Part shown: positions 8,400 to 16,304 of the stretch, one piece after another
How positions within the stretch are numbered: the stretch's first letter is position 1
Layout: each line of letters starts with the position of its first letter
Assembly (NCBI GenBank): GCA_013334575.1
Contig: JAAXXG010000001.1
Span: 105,280-143,636 of the forward strand
Length of the DNA: 38,357 nt
Direction of reading: 5' to 3'
DNA from: Candidatus Moraniibacteriota bacterium
Lineage (GTDB): Bacteria; Patescibacteriota; Minisyncoccia; Moranbacterales; UBA1568
Made by a program: the position numbers and the translations under genes
The notes under the pieces: model-generated
What the model was told of the DNA's origin: nothing
Database searches by the model: none
What the model saw: the letters and a program-made list of their open reading frames with translations, nothing else

Positions 8400-8408
8400 A
8401 CCGTAGCA
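8400..8408 (-). promoter_or_regulatory. Extended -10-like box, leaderless spacing, RNA ligase gene
   Basis: TGC-TACGGT on the minus strand, then TCTCCT and ATG: the same 6-nt spacing as the other leaderless promoters. The hexamer matches TATAAT at only 3 positions (T1, A2, T6), so this is the weakest member of the set. Confidence 0.4.
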
Positions 8409-8445
8409 GGAAACCGCGCCTCGCCGCAAGCCGATCCGATCACCT

Positions 8446-10275
8446 TCACGAAAATTCGGACGCGCCGCGTTTCCGAAGAATCCAGCTCCGATACCGCGCG
8501 GACATCCGTTCGAATCCTTCCGCATTCGTCGCGATCGTCCGCTTTCCGTCGACAAGCCGCATATCCGCATCGAGACGGACTCGCCCTTCGGACAACGGGA
8601 CGGATTCGAGCCGCTTCAGACGACGTTTCGCCTGACGAATCACCTGTTCGGGGGTCATGAGCGCGTCCCGAAGGAACGAATCCGGAGAAAGCGGCTTTCC
8701 GGTCGCAAGCGTCACAAATTCAGTAAAACTCCGGGCCGCACCGAACTTCCATGCTCTGGCCATCTCCCGTCCTACGGCCGGGTTATCCACGATGTAACCG
8801 TACTTCCGGTAAAAATACTCCCTCCACTGCGCCACGGCGAGCAGCGAGAGTCCGTACGCATGATACGTCGCGGACGAATCGAGCGAGAAGATATGCGGCA
8901 CGTTCAGCGCGGAAACGGAGTCGACGGAATGATCGTTGTATTTCCGATAGCACTCCTTGGCGATACGGATCGCCTCCTCGGAAGTCAGTCGATCGGCTTC
9001 GTAAATCCTTCGCTCGAATTCGGAGACGAGCATGATCGAATTCAGTCGGAACGGACGGATCGGTGAGAGCCGCTTCGTCTTACGCTCGAACAGGTCGAAC
9101 GGATACGCCTTCCCGTCCGCATCCTTCGCATAGCGTGCCCGCCACTCTATATCATTGAACACCAGCTCGAAGAACTGGCTCTGTGTCTCCGCCCACGGTG
9201 TCGACATGGGCGGATACTCGTGATTGAGGATCACGTCCCGGTTGGAAGCCGTCAGCAGATGCGCCGCATGCGCCCCCTCGTGAAAAAGAGTCCGATAGCC
9301 GTTCGCGCCCGAGCCGATCTGACCCGGCACGACATTGCACGTAAAATTCGCGCTTCCCGGAATTCGACGTTCCCCGTCGTATCGCACAAGGTCGGGCCAA
9401 TGACAGAAACCGTTATCGTATTTTCGATCCCGGTCGAGCAGATCAAGGGTGAGCCGTCCACCGCGGAAACGGACCCCCATTGCCGCGAACGACTTTCCCC
9501 AGCGCAACAGCGCGTCTTCGAAGCCGAGATACGGTTCCTCTTCCCTCGTGAAATCGCCGGACATCATGAAAGAGAAGTTCCACGGCTTCCGCAAGCCGGG
9601 AACCGTCTTCTCGAGATCGCGTATCCTTCCGAAGGACGGAGCGACTCGTTCATAGAGATCGTCGAAGAGCCCGAACAGCTCGTCTTTCGTCATCCCGTCG
9701 TCCCGACGGAGCCGCAGGTCGTAGTAATCCTCGTAACCGAGGATGCGGGCAAACCGGTTCCGCAGTCCGATCATCCGGACGTAATCGTCGAGCAGGTCGT
9801 ATGCGAGGCGCTCCGTCCCCTCGAAACACGCTTTCCGGACAGGCTCATCCTCGTGCGTCGCCATCATCGTCCGCATCTTTTGCCAGGACGCCTTCACGAA
9901 GCGTCCGGAATCCGGATCGACATATCCTTCTTTCCGATGTGCCCTTTTCCGAAAGATATCGGATTCAAGCCGATCGATTTCCCGTTTGATGGGAATCGCC
10001 TCGGAAGGTAGCTGGTGCAGATCGAAAAATCGTACCCACGTCAGCAGACGCTTCCGCTCACGGATACCGGCGACTCTCGATAGCCGAGCGGCTTCCTCAC
10101 GATACCGTGGATCGTTCCGCCAGTCGTCGAGCGCAGCCTGAGACTGGTCCTTGCGGGCATCCATCGAATGATCCCCCATGTATGAGGTCCAGAAAAGACG
10201 CTCGTATCGCCGGTGCAGCCGAACGTAATCACGGTTGAGCCGCTCAAGGAATGCTGTCGGGGTCTGCGTTTTCAT
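8446..10275 (-). CDS. M3-family-like zinc metallopeptidase (oligoendopeptidase type)
   Basis: Predicted cytosolic zinc peptidase that degrades oligopeptides. The zinc site is 'TLFHEGAHAAHLL' (HExxH) near residue 332 and a later 'PWAETQSQFFEL' supplies the third ligand Glu, the pattern of M3 peptidases (thimet oligopeptidase / PepF). A typical C-terminal segment 'YHAYGLSLLAVAQWREYFYRKYG' follows. About 609 aa, mostly helical, no signal peptide. ATG 10275 overlaps the stop of the DUF1294 gene as ATGA, so translation is coupled; the track start at 10365 lies inside that gene. M2 is a less likely alternative family. Confidence 0.85.
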   Translation of the reverse strand: MKTQTPTAFLERLNRDYVRLHRRYERLFWTSYMGDHSMDARKDQSQAALDDWRNDPRYREEAARLSRVAGIRERKRLLTWVRFFDLHQLPSEAIPIKREIDRLESDIFRKRAHRKEGYVDPDSGRFVKASWQKMRTMMATHEDEPVRKACFEGTERLAYDLLDDYVRMIGLRNRFARILGYEDYYDLRLRRDDGMTKDELFGLFDDLYERVAPSFGRIRDLEKTVPGLRKPWNFSFMMSGDFTREEEPYLGFEDALLRWGKSFAAMGVRFRGGRLTLDLLDRDRKYDNGFCHWPDLVRYDGERRIPGSANFTCNVVPGQIGSGANGYRTLFHEGAHAAHLLTASNRDVILNHEYPPMSTPWAETQSQFFELVFNDIEWRARYAKDADGKAYPFDLFERKTKRLSPIRPFRLNSIMLVSEFERRIYEADRLTSEEAIRIAKECYRKYNDHSVDSVSALNVPHIFSLDSSATYHAYGLSLLAVAQWREYFYRKYGYIVDNPAVGREMARAWKFGAARSFTEFVTLATGKPLSPDSFLRDALMTPEQVIRQAKRRLKRLESVPLSEGRVRLDADMRLVDGKRTIATNAEGFERMSARYRSWILRKRGASEFS

Positions 10276-10574
10276 AGGTCGGATCCCGACAGGGTGGTCA
10301 AGATGAGATGAAGGGCAGCGAGATTTTCGAACAGCACAAGCGGAATACCGACGAGAAAATACCATTTCCGCGTCTTGTGTCGGAACGCGAACATGCCGGC
10401 AAAGACGCCAAGCGCGCCGAATGCCGCCGCCAAAAAGAACATCATCCCCTCGGAGATCCGTTCGGATTCCCCTCCCCTTGCCCGTGCCTTATCTGCCGCC
10501 ATGACAAAAAACGCCGCCGCGTTGAGAACCGCGTATATGAGCATCCACAATTTCGGAAGATCGATTCCACCCAT
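10272..10574 (-). CDS. DUF1294 family small membrane protein
   Basis: 100 aa with three to four membrane segments. The conserved DUF1294 pattern is visible: 'ADKARA', 'RISEGMMFFLAAAFGALGVFAGMFAFRHKTRKWYFLVGIPL', including the Arg-His-Lys-Thr motif between helices. Function of the family is not known to me. It is the first gene of a leftward unit; its stop overlaps the start of the M3 peptidase (ATGA). A TGC-TAGTAT box lies exactly 6 nt before the ATG, so it is probably translated from a leaderless mRNA. It diverges from priA across about 100 bp. Confidence 0.85.
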   Translation of the reverse strand: MGGIDLPKLWMLIYAVLNAAAFFVMAADKARARGGESERISEGMMFFLAAAFGALGVFAGMFAFRHKTRKWYFLVGIPLVLFENLAALHLILTTLSGSDL

Positions 10575-10580
10575 GGGAAT

Positions 10581-10589
10581 ATACTAGCA
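10581..10589 (-). promoter_or_regulatory. Extended -10 promoter, leaderless spacing, DUF1294 gene
   Basis: TGC-TAGTAT-ATTCCC-ATG on the minus strand. The hexamer matches TATAAT at 4 of 6 positions and carries the TGn extension. The 6-nt gap is identical to the one at priA on the opposite strand. Confidence 0.55.
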
Positions 10590-10657
10590 CTACCATTTAT
10601 CGAGCGCAATCTTTAACATAATATTATATTTTGTCAATATCAATCCTTAGTTTGCGC

Positions 10658-10666
10658 TGATACAAT
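10658..10666 (+). promoter_or_regulatory. Extended -10 promoter, leaderless spacing, priA
   Basis: TGA-TACAAT-CCGTAT-ATG. The hexamer matches 5 of 6 and carries the TGn extension. There is no room for a Shine-Dalgarno. Together with the box at 10581 this forms a divergent promoter region in an AT-rich gap (about 10610-10650). Confidence 0.7.
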
Positions 10667-10672
10667 CCGTAT

Positions 10673-12622
10673 ATGGCCGAAAAGACGCGCTATTTCTGCG
10701 ATATCGCCCCCGTTGTGCCGGTTCCGCTTCGAAACCGGCAGGCCTATACATATCTTTCGGGACGCGATCTTCCCCGTGGCACGCTCGTCACCGTCCCCTT
10801 CGGTCCACGGACGGTCCGCGGTATCGTTCTCTCGAGTTCCGCCGTCGCCGACGGGACGCTGCCGAGCGGTCGGCTCAAGCCGATACGCGCCGTCATCCGG
10901 GAATCGTTCCTCACGGAGAGACAGGTCTCGCTCGCGGAATCGGTTTCCTCCGAATGTCTCACCCCGCTCGGATCGACGCTGCGGCACTTCCTTCCGACTC
11001 CAACTTCCGAGAGGAGCCCGAAGACTCCGGAAGCCGCGAAATCCGTTCTCCGTCTCGCGCCAGAAGAACGGGATGCCGCAGAACGGATCGTCGGCACTTC
11101 CGACGGTCGGCCGTTCTTTCTCGAGACGGACATCGGAAAGACGGTTCGGATCATTGTCGGTATGCGTCGATCCGCTCCGAAGTCGGCGCAGATTCTCGTA
11201 TTGGTTCCCGAGATCCTCTCCGCCCCGTTCGTCGAGAGATCCATGCGCGACTGGTTCGGAAACGCCGCCGTCGCCACTCTCCATAGCTCCCTTGCCGCCG
11301 GGCCGTATTTCTCGGCATGGGAGCGCATCCGCTCGGGCGATGCGACGGTCGTCATCGGGACCCGGCAGGCACTTTTCGCGCCGTATCGGAATCTTGCCGC
11401 GATCGTCGTCCTCGAGGAGGGTGAAGCCGTGGGATACAAGCAGTGGGACATGAGCCCGCGGTACGATGCCAAACGAGTGGCAAAGTCGCTTTCCCTGCTG
11501 CACCGGGCAGCTCTCGTGTACACCGGATCGCACCAGGGACTGGACACGTCCTTCGCGGAAAGAACAGGCGAAACGCGAGTTATACGGATGGACGAAACCG
11601 TCGAAACCGTATCGTCGGTACGGGTCGTGACGGTCGATATGAGAAAGGAGCGCTGGAAAAAAAACTATTCGCCGATCTCGGAAGAACTCCGAGAAAGGAT
11701 CACCGGCGCGCGCCGCTCGGGCCGGACGGTCGTCCTCATCGCAAGCCGCGGCGGCATGGATTCGTTCTCGGTCTGCTCGAACTGCAAGCAGGTCCCCCGG
11801 TGCCCGACCTGCGATCGGGCGCTCCGATCCACCCGCGAAGGCGGTTTCCGCTGCCCCTCTTGTTCCTTCCGCAGCGATTCCTTCCCACGCTGCACGAAGT
11901 GCGGCTCGCTCGAGTTCCGGAACGTCGGCGCCGGGACGGAAAAGATCGAGCGGGAAGCCGCGCGACTGTTCGGATCGTCTTCGGTCATGCGCGTGGATGA
12001 GAACACCTTCCGACGCGCCGGAAGGTCCGAGTCGTACGATCGGATCACGAAAGGAGGTATCCTCATAGGCACCGCGTCATTGCTCGACATCGGACCGTTG
12101 CCTCATGTCGCACTGACGGCTATACTGGATGCGGATAACATGCTTTCCATTCCGGATTTTCAGGCCGACGAACGATTCGTAATGACGGTGGCGAAGGCGG
12201 AATCCGCGACAGACCCGTCCGGAACGGTCCTTATCCAGTCCTTTCGACCGGAACGCCGTCCGATACCGGATATCGTCGGACGTTCCATACCCGAACTGTT
12301 CCGAATCGTCGAAAAGGACCGGGAATCCCTCGGCTATCCCCCGTTCAGACGATTCTTCCGGATCGGCGTCCGGGACGTCTCTCCCGAAGCGGCGGAAACG
12401 GCTGCGAAGGAGGTCTGGGAAAGTCTTCATGCCCGTGTGCCGGAGGGCGTGGAAATAAAGCCGCCAGTACGACCGCTCATCGGGAAGGTCCGCGGACGAT
12501 ACGAATTCTCCATCCTGGTCACCGCGTCGCGCGACGCCTCGTTCCCGGATACGCTCAAGGAGGCGTTGCTCGAATCGCGCGTCAAATGGTCATTCGATCC
12601 GGATCCGCTCACGATAATCTGA
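10673..12622 (+). CDS. priA: Primosomal protein N' (PriA) with degenerate ATPase motifs
   Basis: PriA restarts stalled replication forks. This 649-aa copy has the N-terminal DNA-binding part ('IAPVVPVPLRNRQAYTYLS...GTLVTVPFGPRTVRGIV') and all eight zinc cysteines (C368, C371, C377, C380, C394, C397, C407, C410), followed by 'GTEKIERE'. The helicase motifs are eroded: Walker A, normally GVTGSGKT, reads 'LETDIGKT'; the DEEH box reads 'LEEG'; and the arginine-finger motif, normally VAGRAGR, reads 'VAKAESA'. It probably binds forks and partner proteins without ATP-driven unwinding; actinobacterial PriA shows a similar loss. Def follows after 5 bp. The start is fixed by a TACAAT box 6 nt upstream. 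Confidence 0.93.
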   Translation: MAEKTRYFCDIAPVVPVPLRNRQAYTYLSGRDLPRGTLVTVPFGPRTVRGIVLSSSAVADGTLPSGRLKPIRAVIRESFLTERQVSLAESVSSECLTPLGSTLRHFLPTPTSERSPKTPEAAKSVLRLAPEERDAAERIVGTSDGRPFFLETDIGKTVRIIVGMRRSAPKSAQILVLVPEILSAPFVERSMRDWFGNAAVATLHSSLAAGPYFSAWERIRSGDATVVIGTRQALFAPYRNLAAIVVLEEGEAVGYKQWDMSPRYDAKRVAKSLSLLHRAALVYTGSHQGLDTSFAERTGETRVIRMDETVETVSSVRVVTVDMRKERWKKNYSPISEELRERITGARRSGRTVVLIASRGGMDSFSVCSNCKQVPRCPTCDRALRSTREGGFRCPSCSFRSDSFPRCTKCGSLEFRNVGAGTEKIEREAARLFGSSSVMRVDENTFRRAGRSESYDRITKGGILIGTASLLDIGPLPHVALTAILDADNMLSIPDFQADERFVMTVAKAESATDPSGTVLIQSFRPERRPIPDIVGRSIPELFRIVEKDRESLGYPPFRRFFRIGVRDVSPEAAETAAKEVWESLHARVPEGVEIKPPVRPLIGKVRGRYEFSILVTASRDASFPDTLKEALLESRVKWSFDPDPLTII

Positions 12623-12627
12623 AAGTC

Positions 12628-13113
12628 ATGCTCGACATACTCACCGTTTCCAACGATTCCGAAGGAATCCTCCGCCGCCGCGCCGCGAAAGTGGACGATC
12701 CGACATCCGACGAGATGCGCGCCCTCATTCCGGAAATGATAGAAACGATGCGCGAAGACGGAGTCGGACTCGCGGCGCCTCAGATAGGTCGATCGATCCG
12801 ACTCTTCGTCGTCGAGGTGGATGGCCGGGTCTCCGTCTATTTCAACCCGGTCATCGTCCGGTACTCCGAGGAACGGAGCGTTACGGAAGAAGGCTGCCTG
12901 AGCGTACCGGGAGTCTGGAAAAACGTATCACGCCCCGAAGGGATCCGCATGGAATATACGGACATCAACGGAAAGCGATCCACAATCGACGCGGGAGGCT
13001 TCCTCGCAAGGGTCCTGCAGCACGAATACGATCACCTCGAGGGAATACTCTTCACGGACCGGGCCGACACGGAACCGGTCGACGATACGCTCAAGAACGC
13101 CTATGTCATCTGA
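12628..13113 (+). CDS. def: Peptide deformylase
   Basis: Removes the formyl group from the initiator Met of new proteins. All three metal/active-site motifs are intact: 'GVGLAAPQIG', 'EEGCLSVPG' and 'QHEYDHLEG' (HExxH). From ATG 12628 the protein is 161 aa beginning 'MLDILTVSNDSEGILRRRA', the usual family start; the track start 12586 lies inside priA. It begins 5 bp after the priA stop and its end overlaps fmt by 11 bp, the common def-fmt pairing. Confidence 0.97.
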   Translation: MLDILTVSNDSEGILRRRAAKVDDPTSDEMRALIPEMIETMREDGVGLAAPQIGRSIRLFVVEVDGRVSVYFNPVIVRYSEERSVTEEGCLSVPGVWKNVSRPEGIRMEYTDINGKRSTIDAGGFLARVLQHEYDHLEGILFTDRADTEPVDDTLKNAYVI

Positions 13114-14095
13114 ACACGCGACCGGAACCGAAAACCGTTCAGAAGCCCCCAAGATCCGGGTCATCTTCATGGGGACGCCGGAATTCGCACGAGACATCCT
13201 GTCCGGACTCGTGACGGCCGGATTTAACGTCGTCGCAGTCTATACGCGCCCCGACCGGCCCGTCGGACGGAATCGGGCCATATCGGAACCGCCCGTAAAA
13301 ACATTCGCAAAGGAACAAGGAATCGCGGTCGAACAGCCGGAACGGTTCGACGAGGAGACGATACGGAAGCTGACCGAATACCACCCGGACCTGATCATCG
13401 TCGCCGCATATGGTCGTATCCTTCCCGAAACGGTACTTGCGATTCCGGGATTCGGATGCCTCAATGTCCACGCGTCGCTCCTTCCGCGGTGGCGCGGTGC
13501 GTCCCCCGTGCAGAACGCGCTCCTTTCGGGAGACACCGAAACGGGCGTGACGATTATGCTCATGGACAAAGGGCTCGATACCGGACCGATACTGGCGCAG
13601 AGAACGATGCCGGTTTCCGATTCCGATACCCGGGAAACACTTCTTTCCCGGATGGCGATCGACGGCGTCATGCTCCTCTCCGAAACGGTACCCCGATGGA
13701 TCGAGCGCCGTTGCGAGCCGGCCCCGCAAGACTCCGAAAAGGCGACTCTTTGCGAGCTGATCGAACGGGAAGACGGCCACATATTCTGGAACGAGGATGC
13801 GACAACGATACTGAACCGCTTCAGGGGACTGTCCCCATGGCCGGGCATCTTCACCTTCTGGAAACGTCAGGACGGACGCGTCAGACTCAAGCTGACCGCG
13901 ATTTCCATCCAACGGACCGACCCGGCCGTAAAACACTCGTTCGGCGAAGTATTTGAGATCGGCGAGCATATCGCGGTCCAGGCCGGAACCGGACTCGTTT
14001 TCATCGACGGGATCCAACCCGAGGGAAAAGCGCCCATGTCGATACGCGACTTCGTAAACGGACGCCCGGACTTCATCGGATCCATCCTCGAATAG
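13103..14095 (+). CDS. fmt: Methionyl-tRNA formyltransferase
   Basis: Formylates Met-tRNA(fMet) for initiation. N-terminal 'RVIFMGTPEFARDILSGL', catalytic region 'LNVHASLLPRWRGASPVQNALLSGDTETGVTIMLMDKGLDTGPIL' with the Asn, His and Asp residues, then the C-terminal OB-like domain ('INGI...EGK'-type end seen as 'IDGIQPEGKAPMSIRDF'). 330 aa, with about 17 extra residues before the usual start; the ATG at 13103 overlaps def by 11 bp and suggests coupling. A T6 run follows the stop, but no clear hairpin precedes it. Confidence 0.97.
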   Translation: MSSEHATGTENRSEAPKIRVIFMGTPEFARDILSGLVTAGFNVVAVYTRPDRPVGRNRAISEPPVKTFAKEQGIAVEQPERFDEETIRKLTEYHPDLIIVAAYGRILPETVLAIPGFGCLNVHASLLPRWRGASPVQNALLSGDTETGVTIMLMDKGLDTGPILAQRTMPVSDSDTRETLLSRMAIDGVMLLSETVPRWIERRCEPAPQDSEKATLCELIEREDGHIFWNEDATTILNRFRGLSPWPGIFTFWKRQDGRVRLKLTAISIQRTDPAVKHSFGEVFEIGEHIAVQAGTGLVFIDGIQPEGKAPMSIRDFVNGRPDFIGSILE

Positions 14096-14122
14096 AGCAG
14101 TTTTTTACTCGGACCCCTGCGG

Positions 14123-14131
14123 TGCTATACT
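14123..14131 (+). promoter_or_regulatory. Extended -10 promoter for the rhodanese gene
   Basis: TGC-TATACT with TTTACT 16 bp further upstream. The expected start of transcription is near 14138, giving a leader of about 30 nt. Eight nt after the box a tiny ORF ATG-CCT-GGA-TAA (14140) occurs before the true start. Confidence 0.55.
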
Positions 14132-14169
14132 TGCATCGCATGCCTGGATAACGAAAAACGGACACGCCT

Positions 14170-14973
14170 ATGGAACCCATCGGACAGGATCGGTCTTCAC
14201 GAAGCGATTTCGTCGCCATCCTTGTAGGTTTCGGACTCGTCATCGCCATCAGCGCCTTCTTCCTGTTTCGCGGAAACGGCGAAAGGAAGGAAGATCTGAC
14301 TCTGAACACGAACGGCGAGGCTTCCGAAAAACCCTCTTTGCCGACGATATCGGTCGCGGAGCTTCGTTCCCGCCTGGTCTCCTCTCCGAAGTCGCTCATC
14401 GTAGCCGATCTCCGCTCCGCCGATGCCTTCCGGTCGGCTCACGCTGCCGGATCCTCGCTTTCCTCCGTAACGGACATCGGATCGTTGGATCTCCCGGATG
14501 ACGGCTTACTCATCCTCGTTCCGTCCGGCGTCGCCGATTCCGACCGGAAGGCAGCTGACGCCGCCTCGAGTCACGACACGCGGATCGCGTTTCTGGCAAA
14601 CGGCCTCGCCGATTGGCAGTCGGCCGGAGGAGCGATCGTGACCGATCCAAATTTCTCGTCACCGATCGATCGCTCCAAGGTGACCCTGATTTCCCCGGCC
14701 GACTGGAAATCGACCGTCGGAGCCAAGGAAACCGCGTATCGGGTCCTTGATGCGCGGGAATCGGACGTATCCGCAACGGCACCGGTCCAAAACGCCATTA
14801 ACATACCGTACGAAAACCTCGAAAGCCGTCGTTCGGAACTTCCCGCGGCGACGAATATCGCGCTCTGCGCCGGAAGTCCCGACGAAGCGTTCCGCGCGGG
14901 CGTCCGCCTCTTCGACCTCGGATTCTATGCGGTAAGGACACTCGACGGCTCCTGTTCGGATATCGCGAAATGA
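14170..14973 (+). CDS. Membrane-anchored tandem rhodanese-like protein
   Basis: 267 aa. An N-terminal membrane helix ('FVAILVGFGLVIAISAFFLF', about residues 16-35) is followed by two rhodanese-like folds, probably outside the membrane. Domain 1 ('ISVAELRSRL...LIVADLRSADAFRSAHAAG...LANGLADWQSAGG') has a Ser-rich loop 'LVPSGVADS' with no Cys and looks inactive. Domain 2 ('YRVLDARESD...NAINIPYENL...IALCAGSPDEAFRAG') has a Cys in the active-site loop. A sulfur-transfer or redox-sensing role is possible but not shown. It has its own promoter and a strong terminator, so it is a single-gene unit. Confidence 0.8.
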   Translation: MEPIGQDRSSRSDFVAILVGFGLVIAISAFFLFRGNGERKEDLTLNTNGEASEKPSLPTISVAELRSRLVSSPKSLIVADLRSADAFRSAHAAGSSLSSVTDIGSLDLPDDGLLILVPSGVADSDRKAADAASSHDTRIAFLANGLADWQSAGGAIVTDPNFSSPIDRSKVTLISPADWKSTVGAKETAYRVLDARESDVSATAPVQNAINIPYENLESRRSELPAATNIALCAGSPDEAFRAGVRLFDLGFYAVRTLDGSCSDIAK

Positions 14974-14998
14974 GCTTCTCGAAAACATAAACGAACTA

Positions 14999-15032
14999 CC
15001 GCCGACAAGGCATTCCCTGTCGGCGGATTTTT
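14999..15032 (+). terminator. Intrinsic terminator after the rhodanese gene
   Basis: CCGCCGAC and GTCGGCGG form a perfect 8-bp stem around a 12-nt loop, followed by ATTTTT. It closes the rightward rhodanese unit and abuts the stop codon of the convergent unknown gene. Confidence 0.85.
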
Positions 15033-15789
15033 AGGTCGTTGCACATTCCCTGTTATCGGCTATTTCCGCCACTGCGACCGAAAGACAAAACAGGCAGAGC
15101 ACCTCCGTCGGATTCCGGACATTCTCGGATACGAAGTGTATTCCGAATCCGTGATCGATCTGTCCGCAGGCGACAAGCCGGGCAAACGAACGCGGTGCAT
15201 AAATCCTGATGAGTTCACCGGTTTTGATTTCGGGCCACAAGACCAACTCAGAGGCGTCGTCGTACGTGGGACAGATGCTTTCGGACAGATATAACGAAAG
15301 CTTGATGAGCCGCTCTTCATACGACGAAGAGACGCACCTCCCTTTCCAGAACCGTCGCACTTCGGAAGAAAAGGTCACGTTGCATGCAAGCGTTCCCTCG
15401 GTCGAGATGGCATCCACCGTCATCGCCTGCGTCATTTTTTTAATAGACCTGGACCTCCCCATCGAATCCGAGGTTTCCTGCGCGGCTCGTATACGCCCGT
15501 AAACGAACCGAAAAAACGAGCGAATCTCGACAGGATCCCGAGGATCGGGAATCCGAATCTTCCATTGTGAAAACGAATCTTCCGGAAACTCTGAGCATCC
15601 GCCGGAACGTGCCGAGACGAACGATCTCCGAACATCCAGATCGCCCGTTGCGGTATCGGATGCCGAAAGGCGGTCCGAAGCAAGTTCGTTCGGAAGGGAA
15701 AGAACAAGATACCACGACGAACCCTCACGAACGATTCTCAGGCGATAGGCACACGGGAGCGCCTCACGCAAAACGAGCGAATGAGTCAT
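15031..15789 (-). CDS. Hypothetical protein with a strong Shine-Dalgarno
   Basis: Not recognised. About 252 aa, soluble, with several Cys residues and a mixed alpha/beta look. The ATG at 15789 (MTHSLVLREALPCAYRLRIVREG) is preceded by GGGAGGTGTGGC, the best Shine-Dalgarno in the window, which decides against the track start at 15849. It lies downstream of groES on the same strand but past the groES terminator. No signal peptide or membrane helix is evident. Its use of a canonical ribosome-binding site contrasts with the many leaderless starts around it. Confidence 0.65.
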   Translation of the reverse strand: MTHSLVLREALPCAYRLRIVREGSSWYLVLSLPNELASDRLSASDTATGDLDVRRSFVSARSGGCSEFPEDSFSQWKIRIPDPRDPVEIRSFFRFVYGRIRAAQETSDSMGRSRSIKKMTQAMTVDAISTEGTLACNVTFSSEVRRFWKGRCVSSSYEERLIKLSLYLSESICPTYDDASELVLWPEIKTGELIRIYAPRSFARLVACGQIDHGFGIHFVSENVRNPTEVLCLFCLSVAVAEIADNRECATT

Positions 15790-15875
15790 GCCACACCTCC
15801 CTAACTGTCCGTTTATTGATTGATAAGGTTTCAGATTCCAGAAAAGCACGTCGCGGGCCTACCTGGCAAATACGA

Positions 15876-15901
15876 AACCGCCCAGCGACAGCCGGGCGGT
15901 T
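15876..15901 (-). terminator. Likely terminator of groES
   Basis: AACCGCCC and GGGCGGTT form an 8-bp stem with a 10-nt loop 15 bp beyond the groES stop. On the minus strand the tail is TCGTATTTG, a poor U tract, so termination may be partial. Confidence 0.55.
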
Positions 15902-15915
15902 CTTCTGATCCTCAT

Positions 15916-16194
15916 CTACCCTTCGATCACCGCAAGCAAATCCTTCGCGGAAACAATCAGAAAATCCTCCCCGTCGATCTTTACCTCGGAACCGCCATAG
16001 CGGGCGTAAATCACGGTCTGCCCCTTCTTCACCTTGATCTTGTCGCTGTCGCCGATAGCGATCACCTTTCCCTGCTGCGGACGTTCCTCGGAAGCATTCT
16101 CCGGAAGATAGATACCGGCGGACGTCTTCTTTTCTGCCTTCTCCGGCTTCACGAGAATGTTCTCACCAAGCGGTCGCACGTCGGTTTTCGTCAT
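15916..16194 (-). CDS. groES: Co-chaperonin GroES
   Basis: 10-kDa lid of the GroEL chaperonin. 92 aa beginning 'MTKTDVRPLGENILVKPEKAEKKTSAGIYLPENA' with the mobile loop near residues 22-33, 'GKVIAIGD', and the end 'EDFLIVSAKDLLAVIEG', all typical. groEL is not next to it, unlike the usual groESL operon, so groEL must lie elsewhere. Transcription is expected from a promoter overlapped by a CIRCE operator, giving HrcA-controlled heat-shock expression. The leader is about 25 nt. Confidence 0.97.
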   Translation of the reverse strand: MTKTDVRPLGENILVKPEKAEKKTSAGIYLPENASEERPQQGKVIAIGDSDKIKVKKGQTVIYARYGGSEVKIDGEDFLIVSAKDLLAVIEG

Positions 16195-16225
16195 ACGAAT
16201 CTTCGTTTATCGGATTACCACATAC

Positions 16226-16253
16226 ATTCTAACAGATTAGCACTCTCGGTCAA
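16226..16253 (-). promoter_or_regulatory. groES promoter (TTGACC-N16-TAGAAT)
   Basis: On the minus strand TTGACC (16253-16248) and TAGAAT (16231-16226) are 16 bp apart. The -35 box forms the loop of the CIRCE palindrome, so repressor binding would block RNA polymerase directly. Confidence 0.75.
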
Positions 16254-16266
16254 GAGTGCTAATCTG
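16233..16266. promoter_or_regulatory. CIRCE operator (HrcA site) with 8-bp spacer
   Basis: TTAGCACTC (16237-16245) and GAGTGCTAA (16254-16262) are exact CIRCE half-sites, and the inverted repeat extends to 13 bp on each side (CAGATTAGCACTC/GAGTGCTAATCTG). The spacer counts as 8 nt (TCGGTCAA), one less than the canonical 9. It overlaps the groES -35 box. Confidence 0.93.
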
Positions 16267-16304
16267 AAAAACGCCATCTTTTTTGTAAGTCGTAAAGTGT
16301 CCGA

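Noticed and set aside
8500-8520. GTTCGAATCC resembling a tRNA T-arm
   Set aside because: It lies inside the M3 peptidase gene and no acceptor, D or anticodon stems can be built around it.
8760-8800. TTATCCACG resembling a DnaA box
   Set aside because: Single imperfect copy inside the M3 peptidase gene; no cluster and no AT-rich unwinding region.
10640-11533. 297-aa minus-strand ORF opposite priA
   Set aside because: Covers the priA promoter and coding region in antisense and has no recognisable domain.
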